Assembly (NCBI GenBank): GCA_903959115.1
Contig: CAJBVU010000040.1
Coordinates: 1 to 7,522, forward strand
Origin: an uncultured Bacteroidota bacterium
GTDB lineage: Bacteria > Bacteroidota > Bacteroidia > NS11-12g > UBA955
Length of the DNA: 7,522 bases
Direction: 5' to 3'
Part shown: positions 1 through 5,659 of the stretch, one piece after another
Layout of the letters: the number at the start of each line of letters is the position of its first letter
Numbering within the stretch: the first letter of the stretch is position 1
Position numbers and translations under genes: made by a program
Notes under the pieces: model-generated
The model's database searches: none
What the model was told of the DNA's origin: nothing
Seen by the model: only the letters and a program-made list of their open reading frames with translations

Positions 1-34
1 CCGAAACGGATATAAACGTTTATATCCGTTTCGG
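1..34 (-). terminator. Perfect 34-bp palindrome, probable terminator hairpin of the acyl-CoA dehydrogenase gene
   Basis: The first 34 bases equal their own reverse complement: the left arm CCGAAACGGATATAAAC is followed directly by its exact complement, with the centre between bases 17 and 18. As RNA it would fold into a stem of about 15 bp with a 4-base loop. It starts 25 bp past the stop codon of the acyl-CoA dehydrogenase gene, the usual place for an intrinsic terminator. The T-run expected after the hairpin on the minus strand would lie left of base 1, so it cannot be seen. No T-run follows on the plus strand. A protein-binding operator or a dispersed repeat remains possible. The palindrome itself is certain; the terminator role is inferred. 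Confidence 0.6.
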
Positions 35-59
35 GCACAACCCTATAAATTCAGAAATT

Positions 60-1202
60 TTATTTCAAAATATCACGAGAAATAACCACACGCTGAACTT
101 CGCTGGTTCCCTCATAAATCTGTGTAATCTTGGCATCACGCATCATTCGTTCTACGTGATACTCTTTCACATAGCCATAACCACCGTGAATCTGAACAGC
201 CTCAACCGCCGTCTTCATCGCCACCTCAGAAGCAAACAATTTAGCCATAGAACTCGCACGATCATAGTTCATGTGCTGATCCTTCATCCAAGCCGCCTTC
301 ATACACAGCAAACGCGCTGCCTCAATCTCAGTAGCCATATCTGCCAATTTGAATGCAATGGCCTGGTGATTCTTAATCTCGGTACCAAATGCTTTGCGCT
401 CTTTTGAATACTTCAACGACAACTCATAGGCACCACTAGCGATACCCAAAGCCTGCGCAGCAATTCCAATTCTTCCTCCACTCAAAACTTTCATCGCAAA
501 CTTGAAACCAAATCCATCTTCACCTATACGATTCGCTTTTGGAACTTTTACGTCTTGGAACATAATACTATGTGTATCACTTCCGCGAATACCCAACTTG
601 TCTTCCTTCTTACCAACCGTTACACCGTCCCACGCTTTCTCTACGATAAATGCGTTGATTCCCTTGTGCTTTTTTTCGACATCCGTTTGAGCAATTACCA
701 AATAATAACTCGCCGAATTTCCATTGGTAATCCAATTTTTTGTACCATTCATCAAGTAATAATCCCCCATATCAACCGCGGTTGTACGCTGACTTGTTGC
801 ATCACTACCAGCCTCTGGCTCACTCAATAAAAACGCTCCGATTTTCTGACCGCTAGCCAGCTCAACCAAGTATTTCATTTTCTGCTCTTCGTTTCCATAC
901 TCCTCTAAACCCCAACAAACCAAAGAGTTGTTTACACTCATACATACACTCGCAGAAGCATCCACCTTTGAAATCTCTTCCATCGCCAAAACATATGAAA
1001 TGGCATCCATTCCGCCACCACCGTATTTTGGGTCAACCATCATGCCCATAAAGCCCAATTCGCCCATTTTCTTGATTTGCTCGTAGGGGAATCTTTGCTC
1101 GTTATCGCGCTCAATTACACCTGGTAATAATTCTGTTTGAGCAAAATCACGTGCTGCCTGTTGAACTGCCAAATGCTCCTCGCTTAATTCAAAATCCATC
1201 AT
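60..1202 (-). CDS. Acyl-CoA dehydrogenase (short/medium-chain type)
   Basis: This is a full-length 380-residue FAD-dependent acyl-CoA dehydrogenase, which makes the alpha-beta double bond of an acyl-CoA and passes electrons to electron-transfer flavoprotein in the cytoplasm. The N-terminal helical domain begins DFELSEEH. The family signature LLSEPEAGSD lies near residues 124-133. The C-terminal helical domain carries IHGGYGY and ends with IYEGTSEVQR, in which Glu364 sits at the position of the catalytic base of this family. The gene starts with two ATG codons in tandem (1202 and 1199). The second gives MDFELSEE, the more usual start in relatives. An A-rich stretch precedes them, with no clear Shine-Dalgarno site. 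It lies 34 bp after iscX and may have its own promoter at 1223-1230. Butyryl-CoA or a branched-chain acyl-CoA is a likely substrate, but chain length cannot be fixed from sequence reading. Confidence 0.95.
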   Translation of the reverse strand: MMDFELSEEHLAVQQAARDFAQTELLPGVIERDNEQRFPYEQIKKMGELGFMGMMVDPKYGGGGMDAISYVLAMEEISKVDASASVCMSVNNSLVCWGLEEYGNEEQKMKYLVELASGQKIGAFLLSEPEAGSDATSQRTTAVDMGDYYLMNGTKNWITNGNSASYYLVIAQTDVEKKHKGINAFIVEKAWDGVTVGKKEDKLGIRGSDTHSIMFQDVKVPKANRIGEDGFGFKFAMKVLSGGRIGIAAQALGIASGAYELSLKYSKERKAFGTEIKNHQAIAFKLADMATEIEAARLLCMKAAWMKDQHMNYDRASSMAKLFASEVAMKTAVEAVQIHGGYGYVKEYHVERMMRDAKITQIYEGTSEVQRVVISRDILK

Positions 1203-1222
1203 ATTTTTTTTATTTATAATTA

Positions 1223-1230
1223 CAAAATTA
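1223..1230 (-). promoter_or_regulatory. Candidate Bacteroidota -7 box (TAATTTTG) for the acyl-CoA dehydrogenase
   Basis: Read on the minus strand the bases are TAATTTTG, a perfect match to the TAnnTTTG consensus of the Bacteroidota primary sigma factor. The box ends 20 bases before the first ATG, inside the 34-bp gap after iscX. I see no TTG at the usual -33 distance, so it may be weak, or the gene may be read mainly through from the ferredoxin promoter. Confidence 0.45.
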
Positions 1231-1236
1231 AACCAA

Positions 1237-1467
1237 TTACTGATTGTCTCGCCATTCGTAAACCCATTGGGCTTGTATCATTTCTAAATGACCTTCATTG
1301 CTTTCTTCTCGAGTGCCAGCAAAATTAGGCGTCTCTAATACCCACTCTAACAAATCCGTAAACCGGATTCTGTATATTTTCGCCTCATTGAAATCATCGC
1401 CAAATCGCTCATAAAGCTTCATCGCAATGTCCTCATAATCTGTCCATTGAATCGGTGGTTCGTACAT
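1237..1467 (-). CDS. iscX: IscX-family Fe-S cluster assembly protein
   Basis: This small acidic protein of 76 residues matches the IscX (YfhJ) family, slightly longer than the 66 residues of the E. coli protein. Diagnostic stretches are WTDYEDIAMKLYERF (8-22), the motif RFTDLLEWV (35-43, compare VRFTDMHQWI in E. coli), and SNEGHLEMIQAQWVYEW (56-72, compare SNEKILEAILLVWLDE). IscX binds iron and the cysteine desulfurase IscS and modulates cluster assembly on IscU. It starts 11 bp after the ferredoxin stop codon, so the two are almost surely co-transcribed, as fdx-iscX at the end of the E. coli isc operon. A purine-rich AAAGTAAGAAA precedes the ATG. No iscS, iscU or hscA lies in the window. Confidence 0.9.
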   Translation of the reverse strand: MYEPPIQWTDYEDIAMKLYERFGDDFNEAKIYRIRFTDLLEWVLETPNFAGTREESNEGHLEMIQAQWVYEWRDNQ

Positions 1468-1478
1468 TTTCTTACTTT

Positions 1479-1808
1479 TTAGTGTCCTATGATTCCGCTT
1501 TGATCTGGCACAATGACAACCAAGTCGCCACCACCAGATAATCTACATTGACAAGCCAATCGGCTATTATATTTAGGGTCCCTTGCGCGGTCCACATATT
1601 CTTCCTCGCGGTCACTCATCTCCGGTAAAAATTCCTCGCCCTGCTCAACATAAACATGGCAAGTACTACAACCGCAAACCCCGCCACAATTGTGATTTAG
1701 GTGAATATCATGATCAAGCGCCACATCTAAGATAGATTCGCCCTCAAACATTTTCACCTCCACCGATGCACGATTTTTCTCTTCAAATTGAAATGTAATC
1801 TTGGCCAT
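1479..1808 (-). CDS. fdx: [2Fe-2S] ferredoxin, Isc/adrenodoxin type
   Basis: A 109-residue soluble ferredoxin starting MAKITFQFEE. Cluster ligands are placed as in the Isc ferredoxin: Cys41, Cys47 and Cys50 in CGGVCGCSTCH (C-x5-C-x2-C), and Cys86 in RLACQCRL, 35 residues later. Two further cysteines, Cys45 and Cys88, lie close to the ligands. The acidic stretch around EEFLPEMSDREEEY (58-71) corresponds to the partner-binding face of this family. It donates electrons for cluster assembly, and the adjoining iscX supports that role. A reading frame from an ATG at 1874 would add 22 residues, but that leader does not resemble ferredoxins and runs across the promoter, so the start at 1808 is preferred. 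The name fdx rests on ligand spacing and context. Confidence 0.93.
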   Translation of the reverse strand: MAKITFQFEEKNRASVEVKMFEGESILDVALDHDIHLNHNCGGVCGCSTCHVYVEQGEEFLPEMSDREEEYVDRARDPKYNSRLACQCRLSGGGDLVVIVPDQSGIIGH

Positions 1809-1816
1809 ATCAAATG

Positions 1817-1852
1817 CAAAATTAATACTTCGCAACCGCATTGCTTCACCAA
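1817..1852 (-). promoter_or_regulatory. Promoter of the ferredoxin-iscX unit
   Basis: On the minus strand a perfect TAATTTTG (-7 box, 1824-1817) is preceded by TTG at 1852-1850, with a 25-base spacer, slightly longer than usual. The box ends only 8 bases before the ATG at 1808, so the predicted transcript has a leader of about 4-5 bases and no room for a ribosome binding site. The TTG abuts the -33 candidate of nusB, so the divergent promoters would share this centre. Confidence 0.55.
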
Positions 1853-1853
1853 T

Positions 1854-1888
1854 TTGTGGAAATAGTACGGCCAATTTTTGTATCTTTG
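1854..1888 (+). promoter_or_regulatory. Promoter of nusB
   Basis: TATCTTTG at 1881-1888 matches the Bacteroidota -7 consensus TAnnTTTG exactly. A TTG at 1854-1856 lies 24 bases upstream, about one base beyond the commonly quoted spacing. The ATG at 1901 follows the box after 12 bases, so the expected leader is about 8-9 bases. The sequence CCAATTT occurs at 1849 and again at 1871, 22 bp apart, about two helical turns; this may be chance. Confidence 0.6.
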
Positions 1889-1900
1889 TACCCTCGTTCT

Positions 1901-2884
1901 ATGATATCAAGAAGATTGGTGCGCATCAAAGCCCTTCAGGCACTTTACTCCTACCAACAAGGAGGAAACACGGACAACGTTTCGTTGCAGAATCTTACCC
2001 CCACGCAACAAGAACATTATCAAAACACCCTGGCTAATTTAAATGATAGCATCAATCAGAGTTACGATTTTTTCCTTTTCCTTCTCGATTTGCCATTTCA
2101 ACTTTCAACCTATTTGTTGGAAAAACAAACCCTTGAAAAGTCCAAATTTTACCCCGATCAACAAAAAATTCGCGACCTGTCAATTCTAGACAGAATGCCG
2201 CTGGTCAAATACTTACATAGAGCCGTAGAAGACAACAAGCGTAAACAATTTCCTTTCGATTGGAGCGAACTCGTTGGTCAGTACGATCAATACTACGAAT
2301 GGATGCAAACTTGGGAATTCGTCCGCGATATCAATATTTTTGATGCCCCCACCTTCCAACAACAACAAGCTTTTCTAGAAGAATTCTACGCCAATTTGTT
2401 TGAAACCAAAGAGTCGTTTTTCGATAATTTAAACGATTATTATTCCGGTTGGTCAGACGACGAACTTTATACTACTCGAGAAATTGAAAAAACAATTCAA
2501 GGCGCCAAAGAAAATGGTGTTGTGCCCGTTCCCGAGAAGCCCACCCACAGTTCAGAGGAAATTGAAATGGCGAATCAACTATTTACCACTACTACTAAAA
2601 ACAGTAAAGTATACGAATCGCAAGTCGCCGAAATTTCCGACAACTGGGACCCATCAAGGATTGCGATTATGGACCTCCTCATTATCAAACTTACATTGAC
2701 CGAATTTCTTCATTGCCCCACAATTCCAGTTAAAGTAACCATCAACGAATATTTGGAAATCACCAAAAACTATAGCACACCAAATAGTTCTCGATTTGTA
2801 AATGGCGTACTCGACAAACTGCGAATTGTAATGGAATCTCAAGGGCTCATACAAAAGAGTGGCCGCGGGCTACGCGATAAATAA
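1901..2884 (+). CDS. nusB: Transcription antitermination factor NusB (long Bacteroidota form)
   Basis: NusB binds boxA RNA with NusE (ribosomal protein S10) and promotes antitermination of rRNA operons. The protein has 327 residues, about twice the length of E. coli NusB, as is usual in Bacteroidota, where an inserted helical region separates the two halves. The start MISRRLVRIKALQALYSYQQ (1-20) is the typical NusB beginning with its Arg-rich RNA-binding helix. The C-terminal part has the other hallmarks: NWDPSRIAIMDLLI (248-261), IPVKVTINEYLEI (275-287) and YSTPNSSRFVNGVLDKL (291-307). The middle, about 40-235, is rich in Gln, Tyr and Phe and has no recognised motif. An ATG at 1841 is in frame but lies upstream of the -7 box and would add 20 atypical residues, so 1901 is chosen. 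It is the only plus-strand gene here and converges on coaE. Confidence 0.95.
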   Translation: MISRRLVRIKALQALYSYQQGGNTDNVSLQNLTPTQQEHYQNTLANLNDSINQSYDFFLFLLDLPFQLSTYLLEKQTLEKSKFYPDQQKIRDLSILDRMPLVKYLHRAVEDNKRKQFPFDWSELVGQYDQYYEWMQTWEFVRDINIFDAPTFQQQQAFLEEFYANLFETKESFFDNLNDYYSGWSDDELYTTREIEKTIQGAKENGVVPVPEKPTHSSEEIEMANQLFTTTTKNSKVYESQVAEISDNWDPSRIAIMDLLIIKLTLTEFLHCPTIPVKVTINEYLEITKNYSTPNSSRFVNGVLDKLRIVMESQGLIQKSGRGLRDK

Positions 2885-2931
2885 GTTCTTACTCTACCTT
2901 TCGATTTCTAAAACAAACCGATAGGAACTTA
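2882..2931. terminator. Inverted repeat between the convergent nusB and coaE genes, possible bidirectional terminator
   Basis: TAAGTTC at 2882-2888 and its exact complement GAACTTA at 2925-2931 flank the 44-bp gap between the two stop codons. Inside, CCTTTCG (2897-2903) can pair with CGATAGG (2919-2925) with one mismatch around a 15-base loop. A two-part stem covering the whole gap is therefore possible. Neither strand shows a clear T-run after it, so intrinsic termination is only a suggestion. Confidence 0.3.
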
Positions 2932-3531
2932 GGCTTTTGCCCTAGTCAACAACGCTTCGTGGATCCTTAATACCTGAGCATCCAATGGTAGTTGGCCATC
3001 ATTGTTGATGATATAATCACATCGATCAATCCATTGCTCTTGTGGCGTTTGTGACTGAACTCTCAGCATCACAGCTTCCTCGTTTCCTCCATCCCGTTCA
3101 ATCACCCTTGCCAATCGCAACGATAATGGCGCCAATACCCCAATCACCAAATCCACTGTTTTATCAGCCCCAGATTCAAATAAAATGGCCGCCTCTTTAA
3201 TCACGTAAGGTTTTCCCAATGCCCTTTGTCGATCGCACCACACCTTAAAATCAGCGAATACACGTGGGTGAACCAGTTCATTTAATGCTTCGCGCAAATC
3301 GGGGTCTCGATATATTGCATCGGACAATACCTGTCTAACCAATTGTCCTTCAACATTATAAGAATCATGACCAAAAAGCGATATCACAGCTTCTTTTAAC
3401 TCAGAATCCGTTTGATACAAACGTTTTGCCATGGCATCGGCATAATAAATGTCTACCCCCAACCCCTCAAAGATTTTACAAACAGTGGTTTTGCCACTGC
3501 CAATGTTTCCGGTGACACCAATGGCCAGCAA
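2929..3531 (-). CDS. coaE: Dephospho-CoA kinase
   Basis: CoaE phosphorylates the ribose 3'-OH of dephospho-CoA with ATP, the last step of coenzyme A synthesis, in the cytoplasm. The 200-residue protein has the usual family length. The P-loop is GNIGSGKT (8-15). Asp32 in YYADAMAKRLY fits the conserved acidic position of the family. HPRV (88-91), EAAILFESG (113-121) and the C-terminal CDYIINNDG (171-179) are further family motifs. The start codon is TTG at 3531, giving MLAIGVTG as in relatives. An in-frame stop lies five codons upstream with no ATG or GTG between, so TTG (or the following CTG) must be used. The gene starts 8 bp after the yajC stop, without an evident Shine-Dalgarno site, so it probably depends on read-through translation from yajC. 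Confidence 0.95.
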   Translation of the reverse strand: MLAIGVTGNIGSGKTTVCKIFEGLGVDIYYADAMAKRLYQTDSELKEAVISLFGHDSYNVEGQLVRQVLSDAIYRDPDLREALNELVHPRVFADFKVWCDRQRALGKPYVIKEAAILFESGADKTVDLVIGVLAPLSLRLARVIERDGGNEEAVMLRVQSQTPQEQWIDRCDYIINNDGQLPLDAQVLRIHEALLTRAKA

Positions 3532-3539
3532 AAGTCGGA

Positions 3540-3854
3540 TTATTTAACGTCGACCGACGCAGTTTGTGGGTACGCCGCTTGGGTATATTCCATGCTAACG
3601 GCAGATTTTTCGATTTTTGCCTTGCCCTCTTCCATGTCGATCACAAAATGTGTATCCGCAATAACACCAATCTTGCCATGGATACCACCCGTAGTTACAA
3701 TGCGGTCGCCCTTTTGTAAACTCTCCATATACGTTTTGGCTTTCTTTTGCTTGCGCATTTGTGGCCAAATCATAAAAACAAAAAATACAGCCATGATGAG
3801 TAACATCATTACCATTTGTGATCCGCCGCCTGATTGTGCTTGTAGTATATTCAT
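3540..3854 (-). CDS. yajC: Preprotein translocase subunit YajC
   Basis: YajC is a small inner-membrane partner of SecDF in the Sec translocon. The protein has 104 residues: a short Gly/Ser/Gln-rich N-terminus, one membrane segment at about 13-30 (MVMMLLIMAVFFVFMIW), the conserved PQMRKQKKAK (31-40) just inside the membrane, and a small cytoplasmic domain with KGDRIVTTGGIHGKIG (48-63), the most conserved stretch of the family. It follows the DUF1573 gene by 11 bp, with an A-rich tract in place of a Shine-Dalgarno site, and precedes coaE by 8 bp. Co-transcription of the three is therefore likely. Confidence 0.95.
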   Translation of the reverse strand: MNILQAQSGGGSQMVMMLLIMAVFFVFMIWPQMRKQKKAKTYMESLQKGDRIVTTGGIHGKIGVIADTHFVIDMEEGKAKIEKSAVSMEYTQAAYPQTASVDVK

Positions 3855-3865
3855 ATTGATTTTTT

Positions 3866-4384
3866 TTAATGTGCTTGTTCATCGCTACCACCATTCAATT
3901 CCTCTTCAGAAACAGAACCTGCGGGTGCAATTACGTTGGCTTTAAACTTTAACACCACCTCAGTGGTTTTGCTATTTTCAAACTGAACCGTAATACTCTT
4001 TTCATTTAAGATACCTGCCGGTCCACCACGAGAAGAACTATTAAATGTTGCAGTAACTTTTCCTGTTTTCCCTGGAGCAATCACCTCATGGGTATATTCT
4101 GGCGTGGTGCAACCACATTGAGCCGTAACATTAGAAATGCTCAAGGGCGCCTGTCCAACATTCGTAAAAACATACGTATGCTGAACCATTTCACCATCCT
4201 TCACATCGCCAAACATAAACGAGGTGTCCTTAAATCGAACATCGCCCAATGGACCCTTGTGTGTGTTTTTAGGTTGGTCCGCTGTTGCAGTGTTATTCTC
4301 AATATCTTCCGCCTCAAATTCACTTTGGCCGCAAGAAAACAATGCCAACGAAACCACCGCTATAGATAAAAATAATTTCCGCAT
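3866..4384 (-). CDS. DUF1573 domain lipoprotein
   Basis: A secreted lipoprotein of 172 residues with unknown molecular function. The N-terminus MRKLFLSIAVVSLALFSC is a lipoprotein signal peptide with lipobox LFSC; Cys18 would be lipidated. The following GQSEFEAEDIE is acidic, which recalls the lipoprotein export signals reported in Bacteroidota, so it may be surface-exposed (inference). A DUF1573 immunoglobulin-like domain fills about 50-152, with the hallmark AQCGCTTPEYTHEVIAPGKTG (88-108, Cys90 and Cys92) and ITVQFEN (131-137). The tail is Glu/Gly/Ser-rich. An ATG at 4399 would add five residues (MLHLN) before the signal peptide and lies upstream of the -7 box, so 4384 is chosen. It sits directly before yajC, a common arrangement in Bacteroidota. 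Confidence 0.9.
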   Translation of the reverse strand: MRKLFLSIAVVSLALFSCGQSEFEAEDIENNTATADQPKNTHKGPLGDVRFKDTSFMFGDVKDGEMVQHTYVFTNVGQAPLSISNVTAQCGCTTPEYTHEVIAPGKTGKVTATFNSSSRGGPAGILNEKSITVQFENSKTTEVVLKFKANVIAPAGSVSEEELNGGSDEQAH

Positions 4385-4387
4385 ATT

Positions 4388-4395
4388 CAAATGTA
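4388..4395 (-). promoter_or_regulatory. Candidate -7 box (TACATTTG) for the DUF1573-yajC-coaE unit
   Basis: Minus-strand TACATTTG is an exact match to TAnnTTTG. It ends just 3 bases before the preferred ATG at 4384, so transcription would begin at about the start codon and give a leaderless mRNA. No -33 TTG is seen at a proper distance. Read-through from the hydratase gene, whose stop codon is only 23 bp upstream, is the alternative. Confidence 0.4.
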
Positions 4396-4407
4396 ACAAC
4401 TTGATAG

Positions 4408-5184
4408 TTAATCTCTAAAACTAGGTTTCCTTTTGTTCAAAAATGCATCCGTTCCCTCCTTAAAATCTGCGGTTTCAAATGCCTCTCCAAATTCGTAGAT
4501 TTCGCGCTGCATCCCGTTCACATTCGGACGGAAATAATCATTCACGCATTTTATTACCTTATTTACCGCGCTGGGGCTCTTCCCGATGATTTTTGACAAC
4601 ATCTTCTTGCTCTCTTCTAATAGTTCACCTTGATCTACAACCTTATTTACCAAACCTAAGCTCAACGCCGTTTGGGCATCGATAGCGTCGCCAGTTAACA
4701 ACAACTCCAACGCCTTTCCTTTCCCAACCAGTTGGACCAAGCGCTGAGTTCCGCCATAACCCGGAGGAACGCCCAAATTAACCTCAGGCTGACCAAACTT
4801 AGCGTTGCTACTCGCGATTCGCAAATGACAAGCCATTGCTAATTCACAACCACCACCCAAAGCAAAACCATTCACCGCCGCCAACACAACCTTAGTTCCG
4901 TTCTCGATGGCATTCATCACATCGTGTCCATCCGCACTCATTCTGGTCGCCTGCTCAATATTGAAATGAACAAACTCCGAAATATCAGCGCCCGCAGCAA
5001 AAGCCTTCTCGCCCATCCCCGTCAAAATCATCCCGTGAACATCCGAATCACTCTGAGCCTCGTCAACCACATGCTTGATCTCCTTTAAAGTCTCCAAAGT
5101 AAGCGCGTTCAATTTGCTTTCGCGGTTAATCTGAATGATTAAAATATTATCCTCAAGAGAAGTTAAAATATTATTATACGCCAT
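4408..5184 (-). CDS. Enoyl-CoA hydratase (crotonase family)
   Basis: The 258-residue protein is a full-length crotonase-fold hydratase that adds water to trans-2-enoyl-CoA. The oxyanion-hole stretches AFAAGADI (61-68) and FALGGGCELAMACH (107-120) are present. Both catalytic glutamates of classical hydratases are retained: Glu114 in GGCEL and Glu134 in FGQPEVNLGVPPGYGGTQRL. The C-terminus has the usual EGTDAFLNKRKPSF. Retention of both glutamates argues against an isomerase-only or decarboxylase-only relative. It starts 10 bp after the stop of the B12-binding subunit gene, so the two are probably co-transcribed. The preferred substrate is short-chain (crotonyl- or methacrylyl-CoA-like) by family and context, but this is not proven by the sequence. 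Confidence 0.94.
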   Translation of the reverse strand: MAYNNILTSLEDNILIIQINRESKLNALTLETLKEIKHVVDEAQSDSDVHGMILTGMGEKAFAAGADISEFVHFNIEQATRMSADGHDVMNAIENGTKVVLAAVNGFALGGGCELAMACHLRIASSNAKFGQPEVNLGVPPGYGGTQRLVQLVGKGKALELLLTGDAIDAQTALSLGLVNKVVDQGELLEESKKMLSKIIGKSPSAVNKVIKCVNDYFRPNVNGMQREIYEFGEAFETADFKEGTDAFLNKRKPSFRD

Positions 5185-5194
5185 GTTTCTATTC

Positions 5195-5611
5195 TTAATT
5201 GCGGTTTTCTGATGCCCAATTTTCTATGTACGATGCGATTTCTCCCATACTCGTTCCCGGAGGAAACAACTTCGCAACACCAATGCCATTCAACGCCTCA
5301 ACGTCAGCATCGGGAATGATCCCTCCTCCCGTTAGCAAAACATCGTCCATGCCCTTGTCTTTCATCAAATCCAATATTCTTGGAAATACCGTATTGTGTG
5401 CACCCGATAAAATGCTTACACCAATGGCATCAACATCCTCTTGAAGCGCTGTTTGAACCACCATTTCCGGTGTCTGACGCAACCCAGTATAAATCACCTC
5501 CATGCCCGCATCACGCAATGCCGTTGCAATCACCTTTGCACCACGATCGTGACCATCTAAGCCAACCTTTGCAATCAACACCCTAATTGGTCTGTTTAAT
5601 TTGTTACCCAT
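5195..5611 (-). CDS. Stand-alone B12-binding subunit of an acyl-CoA mutase (methylmalonyl-CoA mutase C-terminal type)
   Basis: This 138-residue protein consists solely of the Rossmann-like cobalamin-binding domain found at the C-terminus of methylmalonyl-CoA mutase. The base-off/His-on motif is complete: Asp19-x-His21-x-x-Gly24 in LDGHDRG, where His21 would ligate cobalt; SILSG (66-70) is the SxL element; and TGGGIIPDADV (94-104) holds the GGG turn that meets the nucleotide tail. Such free subunits pair with a separate catalytic chain in two-subunit methylmalonyl-CoA or isobutyryl-CoA mutases. That chain is not in this window, so the substrate remains open. A good promoter lies directly upstream, and the enoyl-CoA hydratase gene follows after 10 bp. 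Confidence 0.92.
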   Translation of the reverse strand: MGNKLNRPIRVLIAKVGLDGHDRGAKVIATALRDAGMEVIYTGLRQTPEMVVQTALQEDVDAIGVSILSGAHNTVFPRILDLMKDKGMDDVLLTGGGIIPDADVEALNGIGVAKLFPPGTSMGEIASYIENWASENRN

Positions 5612-5625
5612 GGTTTTTGATACAA

Positions 5626-5659
5626 CAAAAATACATATTCATGGTCGTTCTGTCACCAA
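5626..5659 (-). promoter_or_regulatory. Promoter of the B12-binding subunit and hydratase genes
   Basis: On the minus strand TTG (5659-5657) and TATTTTTG (5633-5626) are separated by 23 bases, inside the spacing known for Bacteroidota promoters. This is the best -33/-7 pair in the window. The -33 part lies within the last codons of comB. The -7 box ends 14 bases before the ATG, giving an expected leader of about 10 bases with no Shine-Dalgarno site. Confidence 0.6.

Noticed and set aside
555..830. Plus-strand open frames within the dehydrogenase gene
   Set aside because: They are antisense shadows of a well-conserved coding region with no recognisable product.
1809..1874. Upstream start of the ferredoxin adding 22 residues
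   Set aside because: The extension crosses the -7 box and does not resemble any ferredoxin N-terminus; MAKITF at 1808 fits.
3412..3945. A 177-residue open frame on the plus strand across coaE and yajC
   Set aside because: It is antisense to two clearly recognised genes, has no family resemblance and no promoter-like box or start context of its own.
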